A DNA stretch of 64,000 nucleotides from positions 1 through 64,000 of the forward strand of contig JALMLS010000447.1 in assembly GCA_038496445.1 (NCBI GenBank), given 5' to 3'. The position numbers were made by a program, and so were the translations under genes. A model generated the notes under the pieces. It was not told the origin of the DNA and made no database searches. It saw nothing but the letters and a program-made list of their open reading frames with translations. Within the stretch, counting starts at the first letter, position 1; every line of letters starts with the position of its first letter. This document shows positions 36,226 through 48,973 of this stretch, one piece after another. The DNA comes from Trichosphaerium sp. ATCC 40318 (taxonomy: Eukaryota; Discosea; Flabellinia; Trichosidae).

Positions 36226-38241
36226 TTACACTTTCATTTGATTCGCTGCAATGTGTCGCACTGAACCGTAGTGGTAATCCTCATAGTGTGAGAGGATAAT
36301 TGTTCGTCCTTCGACATCACCTGCATCCGTAGGTGATATGGTGACGACCGAGTTGTCGTCCTTTAAACTTGATATTACTGTGATTGTTGCTTTTAGCATC
36401 TAAAACAAATTAACACTCAGATCAGAACGTGCTAATGCAATAGGTACCTGTGACATGGCTGTCAGTGTAATATGGTCTCCCCACGTCCCATTCCGCGCCA
36501 TTTTCTTGAGATATTCCTCCCACGATTGACCTGCAACAAAGTCCTTGATGGATCCTTCAGGCTAAACAAGTTGTAAGCGACAAATTGCTGAGAAACCAAT
36601 AGGACAGAAAACGTACAAAGACCTGATCAGCATTTTTTTGTAGCCACAAGACTGTCACATACCGCAGTTTTGCTGCTTTTTCTGTGCTTCCATACAGTTG
36701 ATCACATACTGCTGCAAACTGGCAGTTACCATCACTACAAGGGAACAATAGCGTCAGTACAAAAGCCCAATTACAGACTAACTTTGCAAAAACGTACGCT
36801 GGTATGACGACTGCCTCTTCTAGACCGTACGATTTCAGTCTGGCATTGAGTCTGTCACGTGCTTGATTTCTGAGTATCTGTGTACGTTCTTGCTATGTGG
36901 CAACGTTAGTACAACAATTTCACTTTTTAGAAAGGGTAGGGTGATGAGGTAGCCGTACCTTCTCCTTGTCGTCATTTACAGAATGCATTATGAACGATAT
37001 TTGAGACCTAGAAAATCCGTCTCTGGTCAAATCAGTCATGAGTTGTCGCATATCTGTACTCATTATCGAATTACGCCAGCCTTTACGAAGAGGTGTCAGT
37101 TAAGCTATTTCCCCTTTTTGAAACTGAAAAAAAAACAAGGTTGTACTGGAGCGGTGTGGAAGTGACATGGCCTGTTTCGCCTGTTTAGGTGTTGGCGTAG
37201 GTTGATTAGATGGAACATTATCAGTTGGAGGCAATTGTCCATGACCCTTCTTGTGCACGTGCACCGGTTCTGGCTTTTCTTGTATAGACGCAGGTGGGTC
37301 CTTATCGGCGTTGTTGTGTACTGTTGAAGCTGGCTTTGTTGGATTTCTGAGAGGTTTAGAAGGGGGTTTGCGTGGTGATGGAGGTTTTGGTTTGTCTCTC
37401 TTCCTCCCAAGTACCAATCGTTGAAACCCACGTCTTATACTTCCTGGTTCTTTCCTGTATAGGAGTCAGAACTGCCTCAAACTCAAAAAAAGTGTATTGG
37501 ATTCATGTGCACAAAATATTTACTTTTTCTTTCGCTTGTGTTCCTGCATGTGTTTACCCGGCTTTTCATTAGACATAAGGTCACCTTCAATGGGTAGCGT
37601 ATAACTGTCTGATTGAATTGACGATGGCGGATCATCACGAGAGCCTAACATGATGGGTAATTCCTTATTTGGGTCGAGTTCCACCTCTCTTTCTAAAAAA
37701 AGTGGTCAAAACCAACCAAATAACCGACAAGAAAAAAAACAAAGCAAACAATCACGTGTTGCAAAAAGAAAATAATGTTACCTTTACTGTGATCTCCACT
37801 GAAACCATTAGACGAGCTCGTCAACTCGGTGAGGTTATCTAGCGTTTGATTGAGGTCCTGCCCGGTGCCGTCGTATGCTTGCGCTATTAGGGATCGTGTG
37901 CAAAGTGGATGAGCACCAAACATGTCGTGCAAGTGCGCAATATCACGCTAGAGCGAAGCGGGTAAATAAGGACGGAAGTTCGCAGATTCGTTTAACAGCC
38001 CTGGGTTTTTGGGTTTTTACATAACGTACCTGGCGTTTTCGGGTGTTGGTACCGCGTGAGCGAGGTTTTCTGGTCGTACTATTGGTATGTTTAACAGTTT
38101 TGCATTCACGAAAAGCCCGTACTGCGATGAATGAGTAGTACTGTGTTTGTGATGGCCTGCGTTATCGCTTACGTAGTCTACATGACCAGCAACATAAAAC
38201 CCTTCCACAAACTCTGGTACGCTTCCTAAAACGTCGTCCAT
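36226..38241 (-). CDS. OTU-family deubiquitinase with CUE-like ubiquitin-binding region
   Basis: The N-terminal part (MDDVLGSVPEFVEG..) leads into RDIAHLHDMFGAHPLCTRSL and QDLNQTLDNLTEL, which has the pattern of a CUE domain. A Pro/Lys-rich linker follows (KPKPPSPRKPPSKPL). The C-terminal OTU catalytic domain reads RLNARLKSYGLEEAVVIP, SDGNCQFAAVCDQLYGS with the catalytic Asp and Cys, LRYVTVLWLQKNADQ, SWEEYLKKMARNGTWGDHIT and EDYHYGSVRH with the catalytic His. This resembles plant and protist OTU proteins that cut ubiquitin chains. It is convergent with the upstream RasGAP gene and divergent from NC2-alpha (109 bp between start codons). Exact exon ends in the linker are uncertain. Confidence 0.85.
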
Positions 38242-38350
38242 GCGAATTGCACCTTTATTTCGCTCGTAATTTGTATTTCAAGACCAGAATTGACATTTTC
38301 CCAAATTACAAAAATTTATTTAAATTCTTCAACTCTAAAACGCTGTTGGT

Positions 38351-38960
38351 ATGTCAAGGGTTAAGATAAAGAGGGTGCAAACCCCATTTCCCTTAGTAAG
38401 AGAGGCCAATATGTGTATTACCCTTACAGGTCATGTAGAAAAGGATTAAAGACTTGATGCAAGAAGATGAGGATGTTGGTCGCGTAGCAAAAGGCGTGTT
38501 AGCTCTGAAATTAGTAGTGTCAACATTAATGACTTTTACATAGATGCAACAGTTTTAGTTGGTAATGAGCGTATCTTGTGCGTACCAATACTTTGTTAGG
38601 ACGTGCAGTAGAACTTTTTATCGAGCAATTTACGCGAGACGCATGTAAACACACTCTAGAGCGCAAAGCAAAAACTGTCAAAGCAATGGATTAGTACGTG
38701 AAGCTTCAAGTTTTTCTACTCTATCCTGACACGCTGTTAATGGTTTACCTGCGTAGTAAGCATTGTGTTAACAACAACAAGCAATACGATTTTCTGGAAG
38801 ATGTATTTGACGGTGTGCCAGACAAGGAACAACCCAAGCAATCAAAAAAACGGTAAGCTTGTAATGTATGCAGTAGTACTAAGTCTGAAGCAGTAAAACA
38901 ACATCATCTGATGGTCCTACAAAAGCGAAGAAACCCAAAATTACCAAGGCAACAAAGTAG
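38351..38960 (+). CDS. NC2-alpha / DRAP1, histone-fold transcription corepressor
   Basis: NC2 binds TBP on DNA and blocks TFIIA and TFIIB. Exons join to MSRVKIKRVQTPFPL, RIKDLMQEDEDVGRVAK, DATVLVGRAVELFIEQFTRD, CKHTLERKAKTVKAMDYKHC, NNNKQYDFLEDVFDGVPDKE and a basic tail ending KITKATK. This matches the histone-fold order of DRAP1 (RIKxxMQxDExVGxVA, AxELFxE, YDFLxDxVxxVPD). The intron at 38494-38543 needs a GC donor; using the nearby GT would add a residue and break the frame. Confidence 0.9.
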
Positions 38961-39385
38961 GCACTTAAAAAAAAAAAGTCTGTATTATGCCTCGTTACCT
39001 ACCTGTGAGCTTTGTAAAATATGTAGTCACTTTGTTAGTGACGTTATTTTTCGAGAGTGTTCGAATCAGTGAAACTAGTTTAATTTTCACGACCACCGCT
39101 TTAAAGTCCGCCAAGATAAACAACTAGAGCAATGCTACGAGGTTTGCAAACCAAGTCGTTGGTTATTGCAAACAAAACATTAAACGTAAGTCCCCAAATA
39201 AAACCGCTTTCTCTCGTTCACGTATTACTACAAGTGCTAAAATAACGCTTTTTCCATGTTTAAAAGCAGTTTGTGTACCAGTTTAAAAGAAAATTCTAAC
39301 TGACGAATTAGCAATTGCCCACTGCAAAAAAATCAACCAAGGTTACTGCTCGCAGTCCTCACTCAATCAGAATTGATAATGGGCA

Positions 39386-40888
39386 ATGTACGCCCGGCGT
39401 TTTTACACTCATGTTTATACGATAAGCACCATCACTGACGGCCATTATATAGCGCAAGAAACAACAAGCCTAACTCCTAGGCTCGCTAAACTGAAAGAAT
39501 ACTCCAAACCACAAGGCTTTGGTCAGTACACTGATTACAATGCCGCTTTGGAACAACTAAACAGAACGGATTATTATTATTCAGAACAAGACGAATTACT
39601 AGCGGCTCATAACAAGGTCATACACGCAAGCAAAAGCTCTCAGGACGCCTTTGAGAACTTTCGTCAAATGTATGATAACGGCGTGTCACCTGACGTTTCA
39701 ACGTTTATTGGTCTACTCAAACACTGCGCCAACAGCGCAGAGGCAGAGCATGTACTAGAGGAAATGGCAAACACGTACTGCGTTGACCCAGATGAGGTAG
39801 TGTACGAGTACATGATTGGCGTGTACAGGAGAGAGGGCAACACCGTCAAGATAATGCGTATGTTCGATGCAATCAACGAAAACGGCTTAGTCCCAACGAT
39901 GCGATCCTATGAGATGAAAATAGAAGCCCTGTGTATGGGTGGATTGCCAAAAGAGGGCCATGCCGTGCTAGAAGAGATGAGACGTCACGACTTTGTGCCT
40001 TCTGCGATAGCTTACAAGTTTATTGTTTTGAGCTACGCGACAAGAAAGCTTGTTGAACCGGCCGTTAGAGTCATGTCAGAGATGAAGGCTTTGCATCAGA
40101 GCGGGGATATGGTAGATTTGTATCACCACTTGATAGTACTCTCCTTCAATAACGCGCAGTATAGCTACGTCAAGATTTTGTATAAAGGTACGTCGTCGCA
40201 GTCGACATTGGATTCCCATTCGCTCCAGCACTTGGGGTTTTTTTTTTGTTTTTGATTATTTGCGGTCAATCTCACTCGACTACTAGATATGCGTAATGCT
40301 GGTTATGTACCAATGATTCATACTTACAACACTTTATTGGGGACTGTTTTAAAGACCAAGTCAGAGGGTGATCTGACTGCTGTTATGGATGATATGAAGA
40401 GAACCAAAGTAAGGCCTAACAAACGCAGTTTCAATCTGCTACTGGCTTGCCACAGTACTTTGAACCTACATGAAAAAATGCCTGAGATTGCAACGGCTAT
40501 GGTGAATAGCGGCTACTCCCCTGACGCCAACACGTACAGCCAGTTCTTCAATATACTCAAAAAGCCATCAGATATGTTCAACATGTACGATACAATGAAG
40601 GAAAATGACGTCATACCTCAAGATGATATATACAAAACGTTAATTGATACTTGTCGCGAATTAAACCTTCAACAAAAGGCATTTGGGTTCTACTCGGATA
40701 TGATCAAGAACAATGTCAAGGGCAACATTGACACGTACAATACGCTCTTGTTGTTTTGCTCTGGTCTACCACAAGAGCGTGGCAAGGCCGAAGCGCATAA
40801 TGTCCTAATGGATATGGGCCGGGACAATATTAAGCCGGATAGCATCACAGAGTGGGCTATTAATCACTTGTTCCGCCAGCGTGATTGA
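39386..40888 (+). CDS. Pentatricopeptide repeat (PPR) protein, probably organellar
   Basis: PPR proteins bind organellar RNA one base per repeat. Two exons, split by GTACGTCG..CTACTAG near 40190-40287, encode at least nine degenerate 35-residue repeats, for example GVSPDVSTFIGLLKHCANSA, DPDEVVYEYMIGVYRREGNT, LVPTMRSYEMKIEALCMGGL, FVPSAIAYKFIVLSYATRKL, YVPMIHTYNTLLGTVLKTKS and YSPDANTYSQFFNILKKPS. The start is taken at MYARRFYTHVYTIS. An upstream exon beginning at 39132 (MLRGLQTKSLVIA) looks like a presequence, but I could not join it in frame. The protein is about 480 residues with no DYW or SMR domain. Confidence 0.8.
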
Positions 40889-41077
40889 ATCCAAAAGCTA
40901 CAGGCTCCCTCCCTTGTATTATCATGATGTAAATAATAAATTTGGTAAAAGTACTATGAAATTACAGTTCAGAATTCATTCCAGATATGAAAGTTGTTGA
41001 CTTTACCACCCAGCTACGGCTAACATAGAGCATGGCAATTTGGTTGTAAATGGTTTGTAATAGCGTTGTACGTAAGT

Positions 41078-42655
41078 ATGCACCGTCGTTTGGCACTCGT
41101 TGACTCCGCTACCAAAGGTACGTTACAATTTTGCATCTTTTATCGATAAACAGCGCCGTCAGCTCTGAGGCACTATAAATAAGCGTCCTGTACAACTGTA
41201 TTATTTAAATAACGACATTTATGGCATAGAGCCCGTAGATTGCAGTTCTGTCACTGTACAACGCAAAATATATGATCATGTCAGCGAAAGACTAAATGTC
41301 AAGCAAATGGAGGATTGGTACAACGTCTCTCAATCGTCATTGGGTCGTTATGGCGGCTGTGCAGTCCTTGCAAAGCACAAGTACTCTCCCTATGCATCCT
41401 TAAAGGCAGTATACCCGGATTTCTGCTGGAGGCCTTGGCGATTCAAGTGCGCCCCAATGAACTACTGGAACAGCGTTGCGCACGCCCGTACTTGCTTAGA
41501 CGATATTGCAGTGACACTGAAGGTAATGACACTGGATGATTGGTACAGCTCTGATCGTGGCGAGGTTGGTAGCCTTGGTATAATACGCTTGATTCAAAGG
41601 TATATTCTTTGCACGAGAAAACCACGGATAGCGTGGAGGCCAACGTGTGTTTCTTTCAGCTCAAACAAATAGGTTCAATGGATGCTTCTACAATATGATG
41701 AAATACGTCTATCCCGACCATAATTGGAGTCCTACTGGGTTCAAGTGCGCATAATTTATAGCGTCGCTCACCGCTGGCGCGCACTAGGTGCTGTTGGTAT
41801 TGACTCGTCGTTGTTTAGCAACAATACTGTACCAAAGAAGTTTTTTGATAGCATTCATAACAGGCGTCAACGATTTGATGCTGTGGGTTCCGTCTTGAAC
41901 GTGAAGAGCCTGGAGGACTGGCAAACTGTATCGCGGGAGCAATTTCTAGCACATGGCGGCGACCTGTCGACTTTGGGCAGGTACACATTACAACGCAAGT
42001 TGTTTCCTCTTTTTTCCACCCAACTTCAACAATGTAACACGCAATCAAGGACTGGAGAGCGTGGATTTGTCAAGTGCTTGAAAGAAATATATCCAGGTCA
42101 CTCATGGGATATACAACATTTTAGGTAACTCCACAAATCATTAAAATGACTTAAACTTGTACTATCTATATTCGTGTTAATAACCCTGCAAAGGTTCAAG
42201 CCTACAGGCTACTGGCAAGATTCTAATAATATCGTATCATTTTTAAAGCGTACAGTTGTTTTTAAACATGGTACATGATGTAGCTAAGTGGTGTTGCAGG
42301 GATGAAAGTAGCGTACGATATACGACAACCTTGGGATTGGACTCAGGTATCACACCCTCAATTCTCTGCACTTGGTGGTGGACGTGTGTTTAGCAGTCAT
42401 GACTGGAGCGCTTATCTACCACTGCTGTATCCGGAAATAGCATTTCATTTGTTGCCGTCACAAGGCGACACTCAGCAGCTAAAATTCGCCTCACAAAAGT
42501 AAGTGTGCTTGTCCCTATGTTTATCGTTGTATTGTTCATCGCTTCTTAGGTTACTTTCCAGACGCATGTTGTCTCTGTTTACCGAATCGCGTAAAAAGAA
42601 GAGGAAAAAAAAGAGTTCAAAGATAACAAACAAGTATTGTATATTTCTAGACTAG
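41078..42655 (+). CDS. DWY / YP-W tandem repeat protein of unknown function
   Basis: The product has at least four copies of a module of about 65 residues: L-x-V-x-x-x-[ED]DW-[YQ], then a Gly-containing middle, then YP-x-x-x-W-x-x-x-x-F. Examples are LNVKQMEDWYNVSQSSLGRY..AVYPDFCWRPWRFKCAP, LKVMTLDDWYSSDRGEVGS..YVYPDHNWSPTGF, LNVKSLEDWQTVSREQFLA..EIYPGHSWDIQHF and PWDWTQVSHPQFSALGGG..LYPEI. I have seen this repeat type in predicted proteins of diverse protists and fungi but know no firm function. A Lys/Arg-rich end (RKKKRKKKSSK) could be a nuclear signal. At 41745-41761 the frame breaks; one missing base fits best (see findings). It is convergent with the second RasGAP. Confidence 0.65.
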
Positions 42656-42715
42656 GTTTACATAAAAAGTATTTTAAGGTCAATCAATACATTGATATCC
42701 ATTTTTTTTTTCCCT

Positions 42716-45700
42716 CTACTTTTTGTCAGAGCTGATTTCGAGTGGCTCGCCCACCCTATCGATGATTGAGTTGATCTGTGCGCGGAGAGTCTATGCGTTC
42801 AAGGAGTTAGGTAGTCATTAGGCGGGGTATAACAAGGCAATCATAAAACGTGTCGTACGCTATCCAATGACTCTGATATTTTATTTCTGTTTGTGTAAAC
42901 GTGTTTGTACACGTGCGCCAAAGCGACAGCCTATCAAAATTTTTTAGGAATCAAATATGCGGTAGAAAACCAGCAAGCGAGCAACGGGTGGCCGGTTGAG
43001 GTACCTCAACATCTGGTGGAATGCTGGTTGGGAGTACATCTTCATCCTCGCTGTGGCCACTTGGCATACTGGCAATGTCGTCGAACCAGTTGAATATCTC
43101 TTCCTGGTTGTCATCAATGAACTCGTTGAGCTTAGCCATGTATGGCTCTTTGCCACCAAGCTCAATGCCGTTTGCTAGACTTTGTAGCGTCTTTGTAATC
43201 AATACAAACACACGGCGAGCCTCTTTAGATGGTGCACTTCGTGAGAGTCCGTACGATTCAGGCAAGTTGATTGCTGGATTTATCAACCTCAAGAAGATAA
43301 ACCCGCCGATTGCTGTGTTCTTGGAGTCTGGAAATTTTGCAGTCATTTCACGTTGTAGATGCGCACACAGTATTCTAAACTCTCTAAAGTACCGAATTTT
43401 AGTAACCATGAAAACAAACAAAGACAAGTGTTGAAGTAGGAGGAGGGTGCCGTACATTGGTACTTTGTTTAGAGAACGTGTAATGTGTGTCAATATCTTC
43501 TGTGCTGTAAGCAAGAGCTGATATTTGTTGATTCTTATGTCTTGCCAGTCTTCTTTCAAATGTGGATCGAGTTCAAAAGTGAACCCATCACCGCCGCTGT
43601 TGTGAGATACGTCACCAGCGCCTTGTGCTTCAAAAACAGTCAGTTCATATGTTAACAAGGCGGTAAGAGTTACGCCTGTAGCAACACACCTTTGAGTGTC
43701 TCCATGACGATATGAATGTCGTCGCTGAGCGTATTCCATAAATATTGGAGACCGATCAGTTTAGAGTAGAATTTCAGCATTTTAGAGGCCATGCTGTTAG
43801 ACCTGAAAAGCGTAGAGTTCGCGGTCGCTGAACTGATCTAAAAGATACGGTCAGGCAATGTCTAACATGCAAAGTGGCAAAAGGGCATTGAGAGCGTACC
43901 TCTCTGCTTATAAAGTGCTTGATGATATCAATTGAGGACCTCTCAGATTCAGTAATGTATACCAGTGCTCGTGCAACATTGTCTTGGTCTGTCGACTTTG
44001 TAACATCAGCAACGGCCTCAGCCAGCTTCAAGTCGTCTGCCAATATTAGATCACGAAGCTCTGAAAGGGATGCAATACGGCTTTGGTCTTTTCTTGCAAC
44101 CTAAATTACCACAAAATATGGTTAACTCAAAATAAGAAGAAGAAGATGTTTGTACCCTGTGATTGGCGGTGACGAGGTCCCCAAACGCAATAGGTGTGAA
44201 ATCCGGTTGCGGAGGTTTGTTTTTGAGCAGAGCTGCGTTGCTAGTACCGCCACCACCCTTTCCTCTCAAGACGAAGTACACGACGAGAATGGCGATCAAC
44301 ACCACAATCACAATGACGATAGGTACGACAATTGCAGGCACATTCGAGCCACCAGCGTCTAGCTCACATTGGTCCACCTCTATTGATGTTGTTTGAGTTG
44401 ACGTGTATAGTAAATACTAAAAGGGAAAAAGGAAAAGGGGGTTGGCTCTTTTTGTGTACCTCTAAAGTCTGTGCAGTTTGAATTGATGGTCTCCAGGCAA
44501 CGATCTTCTGACGGCCAATCCGCTGCTGCACACCAGCCACATGCTGCGCTTACACAAGGACTACATTCTCCAAGAGCCGCACAACTCCTGGCAATACGTG
44601 CTCCTGTACCATAAGTGATGCGAATGTCATCTCCTCCAATGACACTGTTGTTCAAAGTTAGCAAACAAAAGTCTACGCTGGTCGTACTCGGCGAATCGTC
44701 CAGCGTTGTTACTGGCAAGATCAGACGACACCAACGCCAACGTTAATGCTGTAATATTGGAGTCCAATCGCAAAATTAAAGTGCCTCCAAGGAAGGCTGC
44801 TCCTGTAACAGCCACAGAGTCTGACACTACATCACGGAAACTTGGATTAGCAATAAGTTGGCAGTACCACTCTCCTTTTTTTGTTACTCACCTTCACCTC
44901 CGGCGTCTATGATGAGCGTTCCGGCCTGGGAGTACGTGCCTTCTATCCTGATAGTCTGCGGTGGCGGTTGTCCTTCAGCACCGAGATCGATAATCCCGTT
45001 TGTCGATAGAGATATTTCGCCGCCTATAGTGCCTGTGCCCCTGAGGATGCCGTTTATGTCAAAACTATCGGTCTGTAGTGCATCACCACCATTTATGATC
45101 ATTGTTGACATTTCCATCTGTACAAAAAAACGTGTTAAACACTTTGAGCTTCAGATAATCGAGTAAAAAGAAGACGTGTTGTTATCATCTCACCTGTGTC
45201 ACTGCGCCAAGTGTTACGTCTGCTCCATTTTCAATGGTTACATTGTTGTTGAACACCACGCCAATAGCGTAGTTGTGAGTCACGCCGCTCATAAATGTGA
45301 GAGGTAAACCAATAATAAGGTTGCTGTGGACAACGTGTTAAACTTATTGAAAGAGCCTACATCATACAAAAAGGGGAACGACATTACCTTGCTCCTATGC
45401 CGTTGCTGATACTGAAGGAAGTTCCACTTCCATACGTTATGGATGATACACTGACGTCACCCTGGATTGTCTTGCCTACCGCTGTCTCCTCAATGGTTAG
45501 TGATGTGATGGCCAGAATTGTATCAGCGCTAGCAGATAGTGTGCCGCCTGCCCACAACACCGTTGGTAGAGTGGCGGTAGCTTGCCGTTTTTTGGTGCTC
45601 GCTACAACTTCAATGGCTCCAGAGTCAATACGTGTATTGCCAGTCAACATCTCAAGTCGATATTAACACAACAAGTCTTTTGTTTCAGGTGCATAAAACG

Positions 45701-48700
45701 TACTGCGTTGGTACTGAGTACAAGCTTGCCATTGTCGGATATGGTAGTGTTACTGATAGTATGTTGGCCTCCAGTGAATTCAATCTCGCCAGATCCCATA
45801 GCTTGTATTGCTGACGGATCTTTATTTACAATAAGAGGTTAGTGGTGTTGGCGGCTATAAACCAAAAACAAAGAAAAAACCCAGATTAATAGTTTTTTTT
45901 GAGTTGTGGGTAATTTGACGCACCAACGCCGGTTATGGCTGCCATGTCAATCACGAGCCTTCCTGAGGTGACTATGATACGCTTAAAGTTCCAAGTGCCA
46001 TCGCCAGTGACTGTCCAAGTGTTGCCAGTCCCTATGTTGAATGTGAAGTCTTCGCTTGTTGTAAGCGTTGCCCCAGATGCAATCGCCAAACTGCCTAACC
46101 AGGATGAGAATAACCAATATAAACAAAGTACTTACCCCCTCCGTTGACCTGTGCTAATGTTGCAGATAATGTTCCGCCCCTGTAGTAGCGTTTGTTGTCA
46201 GTCACATATGCACGTGTTTTTAGAATATTTTTCACATTACCCTATTTCTGCACTACTGCCATCCTCGAACGTGGCTTGAGGGACAGTAATGGTTCCAGCA
46301 TTGACGACAATCTTATCGCCATCCGTATCCACTCCGGAGAAGATGAGATCCAAAGTCTGGTCGTTGAAGGTGACAGTGCCGCTCTGTAAGCTCAACGTAT
46401 TGTCAATGGTGCCTGTGAAAGTGACGGCTGCGCCATTTATAACGATGCCCAGCGTTGTGGCGATGTTGTTTAGACCGGTAAAAGTTCCTGTGCGTTGTAA
46501 AATGTGAGGAGAGGTTGATGAAACAAAATTGGCTAATAGGTGTGAAAGCGTACCACCACTCAAAAATACTTGGCCGTCGCCTGTCAAACTATCTTGTGCA
46601 ACCAATGGTCCAGGTATAACGATCTTACCTGCAACAACTGCTACAATCCGTGTGGCCGTTGCTATAGCACAAGGAGTAAGCGGTGAGTACTGGGTGACAA
46701 ACAAGAGCGCTTTCAACAAGACAGACATGATCATTAGCGCTAGTACTTACTTCTAATATCAACCTCGGCACTAGCTGCCACTGTCACAGTTACAGGATTA
46801 GTTGTGGACCAAGTATCAGTTACAAATTTGCCCTGTGCAAAGGTATAGGAGCCAGATGGGATGCTGGTTTGATCAATAGTAACAGTAGTTGTTGTTGAAA
46901 AGCTGCCCATACCGCCTAGATCAAATAGCATAAGCGAAAGATGGCCTTCTACTAATAGATAAAAGACAGAAGTTCTCGTACTGATTGCCAATTGTGTAAT
47001 TATGGCGCTATTGGTCATTACGTGAGAGTTCCTTACATCAAGGTTGCCGCTTTGTAGTTGGCCAGTGACGGTCGTATTTGAATTTATCAACGTTAAATCA
47101 CCTCCATCCACACTCTCAAATGTCGCCAATGGAGCCTTTTATTTGTTAGCTCGGTTAGACAACCCCTGAAGGGAAAAGATAAAGCAAGATAAGAAATTAT
47201 CAGAAACAAAAGAGAAATGGTCGTACATCGACAACGAGAGATCCTTGTGCCATGATTGTGGTTGCACCACATTCAAACCTGTCTAATTGAACTTGCAGGC
47301 GACCTTGATCAATATTACATGTCGTGACAGTCATGGTCATTGTGCTGCTTCCGGTTCGCATTATTTGTCCTCCCCCCTGTCTATTGACGGTTAAATCAGC
47401 TGCATCCCACGTTATCGGTTCGTTGGCAACGGTGTCAACTGTAAACAAAGCTTCGGTATTGCCTCCAACGAAGGAAAATAACGGGTTTTCGATTTGCGAT
47501 GCAGCATTCATCCTCATAGTCATTTGAGGACGTGCCAACTCTGCTGATGTCGACCCCAGCGTCAATTCCGATACCTAGAGAACAGAGTTGTCTATATTAA
47601 TATATATATATGTGTTACTGCACAAACCTGAGTTGTAATTGCTGGTGTGTTAAATCTAAACATGCCAGATTCGACAACAAACTTATACCTGGCATACGAT
47701 AAATATAACGAATGAGTGAGGTTGAGTGAGATTTACCTGAAAGTAGCTCTAATATTTCTCATGTTAATAAAGAATACAAGATGATGAAACAGCGCTGGAC
47801 GTACCTGAACAGGGCTCCACCGACAACTTGAGTATCGTCATAGGTAATTTCGTTTTGATTGCCTGCGACTGTTAAATCGAAAAGCCAAGTAACAAAAGTT
47901 TCAGCTGCATTATTATGTTAATCAGTTTGATATATAACAAATATCAAGGTAAGTATGCATACAGTGTCTTAGGACAGTGACCCCAGTACATGGGTTTTTA
48001 ATCAGCTACACAGTTTTATTAGCCATCAGCAAGTAAATAAAAAAAAACGGGTTCCCAACCATTTTGACATCTGATTGTAAGGTCATCGCTGACCACACGT
48101 GTGTTCTAATTATGCGATCAAAAAAAACCCCTCAACCAAAAGTAGCACGTACGAGTTGCGCATAGGATCGATAGATTCTGGTGCTAGAACAGTACAGTTA
48201 GGAATTTTGTCAACACTTTTTTGGAAATATTTTCAAATAGATCTATTGCGCACTGGCTTCTAAAACAATCGTGGGTAGTGGCGCAGCCGATGAAAACAGT
48301 ACGCTGTCTCCTTCACCAGGAACATACTGTGGTGGAATTGTTCCAGGGAGACTAAAACGTGTTGTAAGTAAATTATTTTGATACCAAATTTACTTGCTCA
48401 AAAACCTAAACACGTCGATTTGGTGATATCACGTGTTTGAATTTATTAATTTTTTGCTGTTGGGAAATAAAAAGTGTTGTACTAAGGTGTATTCGTTGTA
48501 GTTAGTACCTGCTTTCGCATAGCCACAATTCATGGTTAGTTGCGTCTCCGCTTTCAGGTGCTGGGTTTTTTAGTGCGCCCCAAAAGCATCCAAATCCTCC
48601 TGTCTGTGCGTTTGCAACAGTCACAACAAGCGCTAGGTGTCAGGTAGTTAGAGTTAAACACCGCATACCACTGGTTTAAAGAAATACCTAGTACAAGCGC

Positions 48701-48724
48701 TAGCGCACTGTGGTGTAGCTGCAT
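42716..48724 (-). CDS. Second receptor-like transmembrane RasGAP, paralogue of the gene at 29743-35964
   Basis: Signal peptide MQLHHSALALVLALVVTVA is formed by joining two exons across GTATTT..ACACCTAG. A long ectodomain of beta-strand repeats follows (for example GTYSQAGTLIIDAGGEG). Near 44470-44600 is a PSI-like module: RSCAALGECSPCVSAACGWC, then DRCLETINSNC. A single membrane span (IVVPIVIVIVVLIAILVVYF) is followed by basic residues. The cytoplasmic RasGAP domain has the finger in TLFRSNSMASKMLKFYSKLI (Arg codon 43802-43804) and GGFIFLRLINPAINLPESYG. Two further introns restore a tail, AVALAHVYKHVYTNRNKI and IDRVGEPLEISSDKK, colinear with the paralogue; the stop is at 42716. Ectodomains are far more diverged than the RasGAP parts. 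Confidence 0.85.
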
Positions 48725-48973
48725 TGGATTGGGGTATTTGCGGTTTTTTAAGTGTAAGAACAATGTGATACTTTAAAATTTGGTCCAGAACGCCACCATT
48801 TGCAAACGTATACGCCATCCATGTTTTTGGAATGGCTGTTGGACGATTTCCGATGTTCTTTTTTTTCCACCCAAATCGCGCTTTCAAATTTGGCTACATT
48901 TTGACACTTAAGTATTGACTGCTCTTTCTGACTTCCAAACGCTTTGTGGCAACCTCTTCAGTCCGCCCTCACT

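Noticed and set aside
39132-39185. Presequence exon for the PPR gene
   Set aside because: It looks like a targeting peptide, but no GT-AG joins place it in frame with the PPR exon, so it was left out of the coordinates.
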